Shown here: positions 1 through 14,400 of the stretch, piece after piece
How positions within the stretch are numbered: the first letter of the stretch is position 1
Layout of the letters: every line of letters starts with the position of its first letter
Assembly: GCF_003254395.2 (NCBI RefSeq)
Contig: NC_037645.1
Coordinates: 2,009,222-2,073,221, forward strand
Source of the DNA: Apis mellifera
Lineage: Eukaryota; Arthropoda; Insecta; Hymenoptera; Apidae
Direction: 5' to 3'
Length of the DNA stretch: 64,000 bases
Notes under the pieces: generated by a model
The model's input: the letters and a program-made list of their open reading frames with translations, nothing else
Told to the model about the DNA's origin: nothing
Databases searched by the model: none
Made by a program: the position numbers and the translations under genes

Positions 1-2074
1 TGTAAAATTTCCACGATTTAATTATCCGCAGTTTTGCTTTGGATGAGTTCCAATATACAATGTATTATATATAAAAATTTAATTTTTTTAAAGAGAAAAT
101 GCTTATGTTGAAAATTGACTGAATTATATTTAATGTAAAATTATTTTCTATATATACGAGATACCGTAATATTGAATGAATCAAACTACAATAATATCTA
201 TAATATTTATATAGAAAATAATTAACTTTAAATATTATATATTTATAAAACATTTCATTTGTTTAAATTTTATGAAATTGCAAAATTCTTAATTGTAGGA
301 AATAATGAAAAAAAAAAAATGAAACAATTCTTTTAAATCACATTTCATAATTATAAAATAAATTGATTACATAAAAAATAAAAGATTACGTAATACTATT
401 AATGTCCATATATTGAATTAATTTTCATTCTTCATTTCATTTCAAAGCTTTATTTTTCATCTTTGTTTCTTAATAATTTAATTATGAAACAAAACCAATT
501 TCCATCTTTTTTTTTTTAATTTTCTTTCTTAATATCTGATACTTTTCTGCGAAACATGATTGATTATCCAATAGTATTTATTCTATAATATTCACATAAA
601 ACTTCATTGGTATTTATAATAAATAAGAAAAACGAACGCAATTAATTTTCTTTAAATTTTTCTTGATAAAGAACAATTATTATTTTCGATCATATGATTA
701 ATTTTACATGCATATTAAATAGCAATGTATTTTTCAACTTTTATGTTATTTATAATATCCAATTGTTAATTATTTTGTTTTATTCTGTTTTAATTTCATT
801 AATCGATTACTTTAAAATTTTTTATAGTTATATGATAGAATTGTTCATATAGAATTTAATTTTTCTATTTTATTTCCTTTAATTTCATAAATGGCAATTA
901 ATAAATCAATGTTAATTATCATCGAAAATTCTTAAATTCTTAGATTTATTCTATGTTTTAATATAATTATCCAACATAGAATTTCAAATATTGAGATTAA
1001 AACTAATTAAAAATAATGCGAAATATCAACATAACATAGTTACCGAGGTATTAACAATATAGTATAATATAGCATACATTCTCATGATATAATTACAATT
1101 ATCATGCTTTTTTCAGATTTAGAAGAATTTCACGAATTATATGCGATAGAATGTACGGAACGTTATCTTCGCAGAATTATAATTACAAGCGCTTGTATTT
1201 CATTGCGACAGCTTCAAAAATATCACATTTTCTTTGTTACAAATATCATTTCGTATGATTTAATTGAGTAGATTTAATTGTATATCAATTTTTTTTTTTT
1301 GCCTATTTGGTTGTTTGAAATTTTAAACATTTTAGTTCAAATTAATATTGATATAGTTAATTTGATCATTATAGTTTTTTTCTTGTTGAGAAGTTAAATA
1401 GAATGACATTAATTTTTGGTAATTTTTTTAAGTTAATGACCATGTGATTATTTACTATTATTATTTTTTTGATATTTTTGTTTAAATTAATAAAATAATT
1501 TTCTTATTAATCGCATTGATGATATATATCTAAATTTTATATTTTATTGTCACAAAATGCATGTTTAAAATCGATGATATGTCATTTCAATATTTTTCCT
1601 TCCTTATTTTTTTTGTACTTTCATGGTCGATTAAAAAAACAAGTTAGTGTGTTGAAGGAAGGATTGGGTCATGGTATAATTATTTCGACTGAATGATCTT
1701 TCTTGCGAAACAATGGATAAAATTTATTCTTTTATTAATTTCTTATCTTCTTTTCATATAATAAAAATTGATGTAAATTAAATGTATTAATATAACCATT
1801 CAATTTATAATTCCCAATATCGAATTATATGTATATAATTCAATATAATATTGTCAATTTGTCAATAAATTTATTAAAATCGATTTCATTTTTCTTTCAT
1901 TTCAGTTGTTTTTTTAAATTATTATATTACAGAGAATTTTTTCGATTTTATTTAATGAATGTGATCTATTTAGATATAAAAAAGATAATATTTTTTATTC
2001 AATTTCATTTCTATCAAATTGAAGATTGAAAAAGTAAAAATTGCATGCTTGGTGGATTTTAAGAAAGTTATTTT

Positions 2075-2154
<80 letters not shown>

Positions 2155-2405
2155 ATGGAAAATATGTTATTTCATTTATTCAATATATCAAATTGTTTAG
2201 AATTAAAATCTTCGTCTCCGAAATTATTTTGACATTCATGTTTTTTAAAATTTTAATTAAGGATTAAAGAATTGTTTTTTTGTAAATAAGAAGTACATGC
2301 AATAAGATCAATAAATAAATTAAAAATATTTAATATTAATCCAAAAAATATAAATTTTTTTTATTTATATAAATATTTTTTTTTTTTCATTTCACAAGTT
2401 TGAAG
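1..2405. other. AT-rich non-coding flank
   Basis: This stretch is very AT-rich, with stops in all frames and only short chance frames. I see no exon, RNA gene or recognisable mobile element. The one distinct structure is the (TA)n microsatellite at 2079-2151, listed separately. Confidence 0.6.
2079..2151. repeat. (TA)n microsatellite
   Basis: About 36 uninterrupted TA dinucleotides. The short Tyr/Ile-alternating frames that cross it are simply the translation of the repeat and are not genes. Such tracts are length-polymorphic and can form cruciforms. Confidence 0.95.
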
Positions 2406-2781
2406 TTAAGAAGTTCTCTGCTTCATTTTTGATAAATTTATGCAAAATTTTACGGTCGTACGAGTTTTCACGTCAGAAGCAGAAGCAAAAAGGCTCTTTC
2501 GCGAATGTTTGACCCGGAAATAGCAGTGAAATTGAATGTTCTCATTGCTTATCGTTTGAATCACGATTGTATCTACAATTTCTAAAACAATTTCAAAATT
2601 ACTTTTTATCAAATACAAAAGTTTCAATAAAATATTATTTCAATCTTTTTATTTTTTAGTAAAAAATTAAATTTAATAAAATTTTTTATCTTTGTAAACA
2701 TTTATAATATGTAAAAATGCTTACAAAAATTTATAATAAATATATTATGTACTTATATAAATCCATATTTCATTGTAAGAT

Positions 2782-3033
2782 TCAATGAGTAATGATAGTA
2801 AAGATGAAATAGGTGAATACAGAATTGATGAATTGGGTAATGCTCTCAATAAATACGTTCCTGGGTTTTGATCGTCTCTGTGCGAAGGTCGACCTTAGAA
2901 GAGTTGGCCAATAGCCAACAAGCGGCATGCTAGCTATCTTCATAGGGAAAATAAATTCACGGGCAAGAATGCCTTCGTTTTCAGTTGTTCCTGACATCAA
3001 AACGAACTGTGCACTACGACATGTCTTCTTCAT
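2782..3033 (-). CDS. possible unassigned exon (hypothetical)
   Basis: An open minus-strand frame of 83 codons lies in a local rise of GC content inside AT-rich DNA. The part from about 3009 down reads as a polar start, then a hydrophobic stretch with FPMKIASMPLVGYWP, a basic segment, and a second hydrophobic stretch near the end. That layout loosely recalls the N-terminal exon of an insect odorant receptor (a G-x-WP turn before the first membrane helix). I could not join it to a following exon, and no convincing donor decides its end. It could equally be a decayed gene fragment or a chance frame. Confidence 0.2.
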   Translation of the reverse strand: MKKTCRSAQFVLMSGTTENEGILAREFIFPMKIASMPLVGYWPTLLRSTFAQRRSKPRNVFIESITQFINSVFTYFIFTIITH

Positions 3034-3109
3034 TCCCTGTCTGATATATACTCGAATGAGATCCTCTATATATATTTTTCTTTTTATTTTTATATGTTTA
3101 TTAATTTAA

Positions 3110-6100
3110 TAATAGTAAATAATAATATATAATGTTTTGGATGAAATGAACTTGTAATATTTCAAGTTCTAAGCTTCTTATAATACATTGAAATAATTAA
3201 TAATTAATACAAATGTTGGAGTTAGAAATCTGTATAAAAATTTATATGATTATTAATATAATTATATATTATTTATATACTGGATATTGTGAATTTTGAA
3301 AATGTATATTATAAATTGAAAATTTAAATATTGAATAAAATTTCATTCATTAGCAAGAAAAATTATATCATTGATCTATTTGATTATGAAATTTAATTTT
3401 CTAATTAACTTACTTTTATCTTGAAGAAACTTGTAATGGAATAAATAGAAGAATGCAAAACAAAGTTCCTTTTTTCTAGTTATTTCTAGTATTATTTTTT
3501 TCTAGTTTTTTGTGGATTCCTTATTCTTTCGTATATTTAGGAAAGAGCTACGATTTATTTAAACATATAAAGAGAAGAAACTGAAGTGGAACAACAATCA
3601 CTATTATTCTGGTTTATGGGTGCTACGGGAAAAGATTCGAATAGCGAATTTCTTTTGTCTCAGTTGTGCTTGAAGACGAAAGCCAGGATTGGTCAACCGA
3701 TAACTGAGTACTTGCTTTCTTTAAAAAAAATTTTCATGTTTTTCTGTGTTGGTTGGTTAATTGTCTCTGAGCAACTTCTCTACGCCATTGGCTAGCATTA
3801 GTGCCACTACATCGCTCAATTTCTCGAAGAAATACTGTATGGTATTGTTAACATTTCTTTTGATTGATCTAGACTTTCTACTAAAGAATTTTATTCACAA
3901 ACATTGAATGAAAGAATTCTATTAAAGAATGAACATATTTACGAGTGTTAAATGTACTGGAATAAGAATTTTATGAAATCCTCAGGTTTTTTTGTTTTTA
4001 TAAAAAAATTATAAGAAAATAAAATTGAGAGGATGTTATTAAGTTGTTATTATGGATGTTATTATGTTATGAAATCAAAAAAATAGATTCTATCAATCTA
4101 ATTGAGATTCATTCCTACTTCAAATCATATAGATCTGAATATCATAAAGATATTCACGTTTGTATTTATTTTTATACTTTGAAAAATAGAAAGTAGACAA
4201 ATTTAATGAAGCGTAAGTGAACGTTCATTAAATACAAATCAATTCTCTAAAGATTTATGTTTATGTGTCTTAAACGTGATTCATATTTGTACTAATAATC
4301 ATGAAATAGATTTGAAATGCTAATATAATATAATTAATAGGAAAAAAATTCTAATAAAAGATGAATTCGATGCTATATTATTTTATAAAAAATTATATAT
4401 TTTCTTCATATAATAAATTTTAAACTTTTCCGTTTTTCTTTGTAATTTTTGCATATGATTATTGATTAAACTATTATTGTTTGAAATTAGGATTAATCGC
4501 GATTAATTATATGGACGATTCTTTATTAAAACTAATTCGAAATTGGAAAATAAGATCATTACTGTTGAATTAATCTATGTATGAAACTAATCCTGTTCTA
4601 ATTTTGAAAATTTAAAAGTTATGATTAAACTTTTCTTGTTGCACTAAAATTGGAAATAGAAAAAAATAGTTGGATATAATTATTTTTGATAAATTATTGC
4701 AATTTTTCTTTAGTTATGAATTAAAAAGGAACGGAAAAAAGGTAGGAGATGCAATTTTCCGAAAGTTTCATATAAGGTTTTCCTTAGGGAATAGCTGTTC
4801 TTGTATAGAAGTACTTGGATCTTTGTTAGAAATTAATATAAAAACTTGGATATAATATAAAATAATATAAAAACTTTATCGATTATATTTACTCGGTTAC
4901 ATCTTTGTTAATTTTATAATTTTTAAGTCATGTTCTTTGAAAAAATTTGTAAATTTTAAACATCTATTAAAAAATCTTTCAGTTTCTTAAACGATATTAC
5001 GCTTCTTTGGAACGAAAAATTTGATAAAATTTTGCCTATATCTAAGTTATATAAATTATATTATGCTTCTTCATGTAGGAAACACTTTAATAGTTAGTCT
5101 TATTTATTGTTTATTGTGGATGCACTATTAACTATAAATGTATTAATTATAAATGTATTGCACTCCATAAATTTCTATATAATGTTATGTGAATTTGTTA
5201 TTAGATTCTTGTTTCCTTGCTTTTCAAAATTACTTGCATTTGAATAAATTTTATTTGAATCATTATAAATTTAAGAAATTTAACTTTATACTAAATTTCT
5301 AATTAACTTTTCTATTTTTTAAGAAATTAATTTTTCATCAATTTTCATTTATATTAATTTTTTTTTATATATATCAGAGTGTTTAAGCAAATTTTAATGT
5401 AAATCAAAAGACGATTGATTTAAAAAATTTTGTATTTTTATACTTTATATAATTAAGCCAGATTCTTATTAAATAATGAACAAACTTTTTTGAGAATATA
5501 AATTAAATTAGATTTTTATCGAAGATTTGATTAATGGACAACTTTTTCGATCATAATACTTTCATTTCTTAAATGTAAGTTTGTTGAAACTTTTCAATGT
5601 AATGTTATATTCTCTAATGTTCTCTAATGTAATGAGAAAAATCATTTTAATGATAAGTTCGAAATTTATTATCACAATGAGTATTTTAAAATTATTTTAA
5701 ATCTATTCGATTTTTTGAAGTTGAATTTAAATCGTTCAACTTTTAAAAAGTTTTGCGGAACTCCATATTTGAAACAATAGTAAAATTCTCGACTTCAAGA
5801 GCGGAAAAAAGTGACAGTAGTGTATTGGGAATAAAATTTGCATGGCATTAAGAAGGAAATATTTTATAATCTCTTTAAAATTTTCCAATTTTCGAATGAA
5901 TAATTTTAATTTTATTTTTCAACTTTTTTTTTTCTCATTTTTGGCAAGTTTCCATGCATGTGAACAAAACGAACATACCAATTGAACAGATGACGCCATG
6001 ATAGAATAGCGAAAGTTTTGTAATATCACAGGTGACGTTCTAGTATGCACACGAGCGTGCAAGAAATTATTGCGGGCTTTTAATCAATTCAGATATGGGT

Positions 6101-8298
6101 CGATTTTTCGATTACGTGATAATGAGTTTCAAAAATGACTTGCTATAAAGTAAGTTGTTATTTTTCGCAATAACAAACATGTAGGTTTCGAGTCAAGTTT
6201 TGACAAATGTTTTTAATTTTTCTTTAAAAAAAAAAAAAAGAAATAAAAGTAAAAATTGATTTTTATCTATGTATTTAAACTAATAGATTATTTGTTTGAT
6301 TAGAAATAGAATTAGAATTTGTTATTTTATTAGAAATATTTGTTTTAAAATAACTCTTGAAATATTCATTAACATAATTTCTAAGTTAAAAATGTCGGAC
6401 AGAAACTAGAGAACGATAGTGACATATTTCTTTTCCGGAATACGCAATCTAAATTCTACATGTCTTGTTGACAATTGTTTGAAAGATTGTTTATTGTAGA
6501 CTGACGTGTACGCTGATGTGGTTTCCTCTTGTTTTTCCATTGTCTATTTACTCCTGAAATTTCAAAGGGAATCAATCTATAATGAACACTTGTTAATTGT
6601 AGCCGCCATCTTTATTGCTTAACTATGTAGGTTAGGCAATCTTTATATATTTTTTGTATCCTTCAGGAGACAAAATTATAAATTTGCAGTAGTATAATAT
6701 ACTCATAGAATCAGCATTAAAATAATTTTGAGCTTTTGATCGTAATCCCTTTGACAAGGAATATGCATCTGTACTATTCGCAATTACTAACGTAACTATT
6801 GGAGATTGTGATTCATTGTCAGATTGAAAGCCAATCTAAACTTGACCTTAACCTGATTCAAATTTAATTCAACCAAATATAAAATTAAACTTCGCGTCAA
6901 TGTGACATAAAATTAATCTAAATTATTTTTTTATATGGTCGAAAATTAAAATTTTCTATTTCAATTTTATTTTGACTTACTTGAGAAATTTCAATGGAGG
7001 ACATTTTTTTTTTTCCCCTCGAAGAGAATTTATCAAGAACTAAGAATAATCACTATAAATCAATTATATATTTTCTTTAATTATAATTAGGTTAGATTGG
7101 ATTATGATTTAACAATTCAATTGTAATTTATTTCGAATAAATAAATTGAAATAATTCTGGAAATGAAGAAGGTTGCAAAGTTTAAAATGATACGAAATAA
7201 ACCAGATTTGGACGTAGCAATATAATTCTTTGAGCTATCGGTCAACGTTCAGGAATTCCATTAGTACGATGAAACTCAAGCGGCAGTTTCATAGATGTTG
7301 ATGTTATTTTTGAAGCGTGACTTGAATAATTTATCTGCGAATACCTTTCATAGAATGCTTTTTTTTTTGAACGATTATTCTTCCTGTTGACATCCTTACA
7401 CAATCCTTTTTTTCTCTTCTGGATCCATCTCTTTTTTAAAAACTATACCAACATCTTTCAATATATTTTCAATTCACTGACATTTTCTTTTTCAAAAATT
7501 GTGGACTTTTAAATCTTTAATTATTGTTTTTTCAAAATATCACGAAATTTTTTGCCATTTCTTCAACTAATTTTTTTTATTATTTTAGAAAGAAAATAAT
7601 ATTCTTTTGTTCAAAAAAATCAAGCGAGATATTTTATATATGAAAAGAAATTTTGTGAAAGAAAAAGTTACTAGAAATTATTATTGATTCATCAAAATGA
7701 TTGAGAATATTGAAATAGCGAGACGTAATTTTCTTTTTTAATCCCGTTTTTTTTCTCTTGAAAATATTGCTGAAAAGGACAAAGAATAAACTGCGCAGAT
7801 AATCTGCCAAATGTTACTAATAATAAATCGATAATTTAAAAATGCATCTTCCCAGACTTTCAAAAAGCCATCCACTTGTGAACTTCCACATCAAATTTCA
7901 ATTTCACTCAATTTTTATTCGTCAAATTATATGATTCTAGAAATTTTTCTTTCTTTTTTTTTTTATATTTTTACTATCCGATTTTGTAATTTTGTAATTC
8001 GAAACTTAAAGAAAATAAAAAAGAAACACTAATATACAAGCATGTATCGATCAGATTAAAAAGTCTCGGAAAGAAGATATCATCAAAATATTACTAGATG
8101 AAAGAGTCACTATGAAAATAAGCTAAATTTTAATTATCTCAGAAACTAACTAGATTGAATTAAAATTAATCTATCTAAGGGATTATTTCGAAGAAATTTT
8201 TGATTTCTTGAAAAAAAGATTATTTTGAAAATAAAAATTATTGTTATTTCAAGTTTAATTTTAGGCAATGCCTAAAATTTGATGTTATCTACTTTCAG
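3110..8298. other. AT-rich 5' region of the transporter gene
   Basis: No supported coding exon. The first coding exon starts right after a splice acceptor (AG at 8297-8298), so at least one 5' untranslated exon must lie upstream, probably in this region or beyond the window. A GTAAGT donor-like site at 6150 and a YY1/Pho-like site at 6602 are possible markers, but neither proves a transcription start. The rest is low-complexity AT-rich sequence. Confidence 0.45.
6602..6612 (-). promoter_or_regulatory. YY1/Pho-like site
   Basis: The minus strand reads AAGATGGCGGC, an exact match to the classical YY1 (Drosophila Pho) site, in an AT-rich stretch where such a GC-rich 11-mer is not expected. It lies 1.7 kb before the first coding exon of the transporter and could mark a promoter or 5' untranslated exon. 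One match on its own is weak evidence. Confidence 0.25.
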
Positions 8299-8303
8299 GA
8301 ACA

Positions 8304-8450
8304 ATGAAGCTCGAATTGATGGATCGGGAGAAAGGCCTGGAGCTCTTCGGGAAATTTATACGAACGAAAAATGTGGAGAGTCTTCAGGATGACCAGGAAA
8401 AAACTGGACCTGAGCCACTGCATCCGACCGATTCCAAGCAGAAATTACAG
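8304..8450 (+). CDS. transporter coding exon 1
   Basis: Residues 1-49, the cytosolic N-terminus (includes FIRTKNVESLQDD), phase 0 end. It begins 5 nt after the acceptor TTTCAG (8298). The donor is CAG|GCAAGT, a GC donor; the nearest GT (8455) would shift the frame. Confidence 0.88.
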
Positions 8451-11400
8451 GCAAGTCTTTTTATTTTAACAATTCATTTTCTTTTAAACCCGTATGTGAC
8501 CTCAAAAGATTGAAAGAAACATAATATATAATCGGATATAGAAAAAAAATACAAGAATAAATTTTAATTTTTCGTAAATACATTATTTGCATTTCGCAAA
8601 AATTTAAGAAAAAGTAAAAATATTAAAAAATAATCAATCAATTAATTTATCCCACTGAAAATTCTATTCCATAAAATTCTTTTCACACCTATAATTCGAA
8701 TGGTTTGCAAAAAATTTGTGTACAAAAAATTTCTTCATAAATATTCTCATTTTTGCGATTCGATGCAATTACAATTTCCAATTTAGAAATTTTATTTATG
8801 TCTACAAACATTATAAATATCAGTTTTGCATGAATGGAATGTTTCAATAATAAACAAGTCGATACAATAGACTCACGAGCAAATTTAAATCGTCTTCTCG
8901 CGTCTGTGTCAGAACAGTTTCTTTCCACGATACGAAGAATGATATTAAGATTCTAAATCTTTAAGGAAAAGAAACGTCCCATGTGTATATAGTATCCACC
9001 TGCGCGTATCGATTTCCGTCTATTTTTAACAAGATTTTACAACCCCTTGCGTTCAACTTCTACGTCCCTTCAGATTCCCTTATTCTGGCCCATCAATCAT
9101 CGCAGGCAATAGGGACTTAATTTCGTTTTTTCAAGATGAAACACTTTCCCTCTTACATTTCATTCTTTTTAATTTGAAAATAAAAATAGAGAAGACAATA
9201 TATTCCTCATTTTTCGAAATTGCTTTTAATTATATATATATTGATGAATTTTAACAATCAACATCTTTAATTTAATATTTTTCAATTTATTATTATCTCT
9301 AAAAATTTCATAAAAATTTCCTTTCCCTAAATCAACCTTGTCTCTCAATTTTTTTTTTTAAATTTTGATTCGTTTTTTTAAATATTCGAATACGAATTTC
9401 ATACTTTTAATTAATTTAATAATTTGATAGAGCATCGTTTCGTTTAAAAAAAATTTTCGTGATGTAACGAAACAAATAACTTTTCATAATTTTTTTTTCT
9501 ACAAATATAATAACATAGAAAAATTGGTGTTATGAAATTTTTTATTCTCCAAAATTCGGAATATAAGTTATTTCTTTTTTTTAATTCTTTCCTGCATAAT
9601 GTACAGACTCAAAACATTTCCGCTCGATCGTTGCAATAGTTTTCCCACGAATTTTTTCTTCTGAAAGTAGAATAGGCGGGCAAAGTTTTCAACCGATGTT
9701 GATCACTCATTTATTGAGAAAGTTAATTTCGAAACATCTTCCTTAGGCAACCACCTATTGTTTCCCGGAAGTTTAGTGGAAATTTCACGGAAGAATTCGC
9801 GCTTCAACAAGACGTTTCGATGTGAAACACAGTACAATATTTGAATAACTTTATCGGGAACTAGGCCACGGATGAGCAGACGAGATTCATTTTTCCTATT
9901 GACCATAAACTTTTGTTTACATACTACAAACTTCCAATGTATCAACGATTCTCATTTTAATTTTCCTTTTTTCTTTGTGCATTAATAATATGAAATAATA
10001 TATACATTTAATTCAAGTTCCCTTCGTTTTGGAAATTATAATTCATCCATAATCATCATTCTTCCGTTAAATTGGAGAAGAAAATAATAATGATTATAGA
10101 TTGATGATAAAAATTCAAATGAATTCGTTTTTTATTTTATAGAAGTGCCTGACGACTCTGGACTTGACATCCTTGGGAGTTGGCTCCTGCGTTGGGACAG
10201 GAATGTACCTAGTCGCGGGGATGGTGGCGCGCAGCGTCGCCGGCCCAGGTGTCGTCATCTCGTTCATAATTGCGGCCATTGCTTCCATTTTTTCCGGTAA
10301 GTGAGGAAAAAAAAAAAAGAAAAGAAAAAAAGAACGTCACTAACAACGTTATATATAACGTTATATAAAGTTAACAAAATGGTAATTCATCGTTTTATGG
10401 AAAATTTTATTCATATATGAAGTATATATGAAGTATTCTACTTCTTAGAAATTGAATATCACGTGAAATAATTTTATTCCAGTTGGTGGTTATACACATT
10501 CTCCCTAGGAATTGTGTCAGTGTGTCAGATTTTATGAAACCTGCCTATACCTGACCATATATAATCTGATTCTACTTATAGAACGTCTGGACGAATATAG
10601 TTTCATATATACACCTTTCTTGATTTGACCTCTAGGTTTTATCGAGTAATATATTTATAATAAATATATTTATAATAATCGTTGGATTAATGAAAAATTA
10701 AGTTTTCACTTTTGGAATAAAGAATGAAAAAAAAAAAAAAGAAAATTTGATGCGATTTAAAAGTAAAATAGAATGGACAGATATATTAAAAGTTAAAATT
10801 AATTTGTTCCAGTTTTCCCAATTACCATTTTAACACACCATTTAATTTTCTATCTCGTAAAATTTTATTTTAAAATGTTTCAACCGTTCCGAAATATTCT
10901 ACTAAAAATTTCTCAGTATTATGTGGAACGCATAATTATACTTTCCACTTTTCCTCGTTTCACTTGTAGCATCAAATTTCTCACCGATATCCTTTCCTGC
11001 ATTCGAGACGCGCATTTTCCTATTTTCCCCGTATCAGTCTACTGGTCACGAGTACGGATCATGATCACCATGCACGTCCTTCCAATACATTTTCACCCGG
11101 TGACACATATAGGAGAGGATACGCGTCATGGTTCGATGTGGCGACTGGAAAATAACATTGGATCAGATTTACGGGCTACACTGTCACTCATACTTCCGTG
11201 TCCCGAGATGCGTAGACCCTGTAGGCTTCCCTGAATATTTACATAGTGACCCCGTGCGCTCGATTTTCGATTTTCCATACGATCATTCTCGATTAATATT
11301 CTATTTCGACACGTACATCTAAAAATTTTATTATTATTATTTTTGTGCAACTTCGATTGAATGTTATCGAAGTTCTTTCTGAAATATTTCTGAAAAGATT

Positions 11401-14400
11401 TTGATAATTTATTAAGAATCAATAGATTTATTGGTATATTTTAGTTCTCTTTTATTCTATCTAGGTATAATTATGCAGATATTCCTAGGACACATTTGGT
11501 CAAGTCATCAACGAAGCATACAATAGAATTCCATTTTAGCTAAACTCATGGAAGGATACTTTGGATAAATATACTTTAAAGTAAGTTTAGATAAATAGAA
11601 TTTTAGTAACTGTAACTGGAATTTAGGTACCATAATTTCTATTGTAATTCCAATAAATAAAATTCTAATCATGAAATTTAAATAAATAAGAATTATATTG
11701 TATCTGAATGAGTTAAAATAGATTACAGATTCAATATTAATGAAAATTCTATTTCTATTTCATTCTTTTTCTCGTGGATTCAATTGCTTAGATTATTCTA
11801 ATATACATTCGAAACACAGTATAACCTTGCTATTAGAATCAAATTCCCATTTTTATAAAGATAGATGAACCATGATCTTTGCGTCATGTTTCTTTGTCAT
11901 ACGATATTTCTTTTTCATGATATGAAAAGCAAAGGCAAAAAGGGACTTTAGACGGCCATTGGATCGAAGGAATTAAAGAACTGGAAATAATCCAGTGAGA
12001 TTATGAAAATTACAGAGATGTGGGGTTTTCTTTTGTACCGTACTATTGAAATGCTTGCTCGAATAAATTCATTGAAATTGTTATTATGCACATTATAGGA
12101 TCAGCAAAAAATGAATCTATAGGATGTTGCAATCAACTAAATAAAATATATAAATTAAATAAAGAAGCAAAATTTTGATAAATAATTGTAAATTTTCTCA
12201 GAATTTTCTAATATTTAGAACATTGAAAAGATGAAAATGGAAGAAATGAAAATTCAAGAACAATGTTGATAAAAAAAACTATGATAGATAAGATACTATG
12301 ATAGATTAAGTATTATTTATCATCTTATTATAATTAATACGATATGAAATTTTCTCCACGATCCTAAATTCCCATAATATTTAAATAATAAATTTAACAA
12401 TATTACAATATTATTTTTCAATATTAAAATTACGAGAAAAAAACTCAAAAACTTGATATTAATACCAAATATCCTTCTCTATAAATATGCAACTAAATAA
12501 ATACAAGCGTAATTAATTAATGTGTTTCAAAATATATTCATCATCAATGCATCATCGGATTATCGATGATAAAATTCAAATTGGTCATTTGTTCCAGCGT
12601 AGTATGTGCCATGGCCAATAAAATATAAGCAAAAAAAAAAAAAAAAAGAAAAAAAAGAAAAGAGGGAGGATAGAAAGAAAAAAATCGGAAGAAAATCAAT
12701 GCCGTCAAGCTAATTAATTTTAACCTTTGACTGTGTGTTTGATGCCAATTAACGATCTCTAAACGTGTGAAGCTTTAATCAGTTACATCAGAACGTGGCC
12801 AATTGTCGAGACGAATCAACGAACGGATTAAAATGTCGATAACGGATGTAGGTTGGGGCTGATTGCTAATTTATCACGTCATTTCATTAATCGCCACCGC
12901 TGCCTCATTATTCCAGTTGATGTTACTCTCTCCCTTCCTCTTTTTCTTTCTTGCCCTTCATTCACGTATCATTCGCGTCGATTTTTTTTTTATTAAAAAT
13001 TATTCAAACACTTATTTCTATTCGAATGAAATTTTTATGTTTCCTCAAAGTATTTTTTCCAATGTACGTTTTCTTTAAATCTTTTATAGGATCATCAGGA
13101 TAAATATTGATCAATTTCTTTGGAATTTGATTCCAGATGATCGAATATTTCTCCGTTCCAATTAATCTTGCTGATAAATTCTCTCCGTATCGATTTTTTT
13201 ATCGCAGCTATATACGTGTTTATTGGATAAAGTAGATAGATCATAAAAATCAATTTTTACGTCTGAAGATAAATTTATTAAATCGAGTTTACACTCTTTT
13301 ACTATATTTCTTTTACTTTATTTCGCGTCTCAACTTTAATTTCTGAAAATTGGCGTTTCGCATTGATGTTATAGGAGCATGTTACGCCGAGTTTGGAGTA
13401 CGAGTGCCTCACACGACTGGCAGCGCTTACATGTATAGTTACGTGACCGTAGGCGAATTAATAGCATTCATTATAGGATGGAACATGATATTGGAGTACC
13501 TTATAGGTACGAGCGCGTGTGCCTGCGCCCTTAGCGCCTGCTTGGACGCCCTCACGGACGGTGCCGTTTCCGGGGCGATAGCAAACAGCGTGGGAACCAT
13601 TTTTGGTAAGCCATTTTCGTTACGCTTTGATTACGCCATCTATCGATTGCTTATAACCTCTAAAATGCGTTAGTTTTCCAATCTACAGATCGTGAAATGT
13701 TTCTTAGGAGTTATTTTCATAATTGATGATTTTGAATTTATTTTAATATGATTTATTACGATCCCATATAAAAATCATTTTGTAATTCTTTTAATTTTTT
13801 CGAGATCTGCAAGTTAGGCGAGATTCCATGTTCTATATCAATGGTTTCCAATATATGATCACAAAGGAATCATTTTTAATTAATGAAATTTTAATATTTA
13901 ACTTAATAATGCTCTCGTTCTTCTTAATCACTGATTATTCCATTAATTGTATTAATTTTTTTATCTTAGGAGAGGAATTGCAAGTTATTTGAATGTTAAA
14001 ATAATATTGAGATCATTATTGTGCAATCCGTTATTTGCCAATTTATTAATATTCATATCAGATAATAAAAAAGATTTTCTCTCCATCATGGGACAATGAA
14101 TCGTTGACTCGTACCACTCAGTTTTGGTACTGAGATGATTATTCAATTGCATCCGATTATTACGCTATATAAACACGAGATTCATTTCACGAGCTGATTA
14201 AGTAACCGAGATAAACCGGACAATCGGATATTCGATCTCTGCGCTGCTGGTGAGTTAAAGTTCTTAACGTCTGATCATGCACGCGATGATTCCACTGTCG
14301 AGGCATGAAAGTGGAACATTCTATTCATGGTGTATCGACCGTATGCAAGGATCATTCTACTTGGATGTGTGGATAACGGATTATTCTACTTGCGAGATGA

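Noticed and set aside
2019..2267. Tyr/Ile-repeat frames across the (TA)n tract
   Set aside because: Direct translation of a microsatellite. The same applies at 28299-28493 and 31587-31799.
11126..11422. Overlapping frames on both strands in intron 2
   Set aside because: GC-richer patch without family match or paired splice sites. The transporter reads in phase without it.
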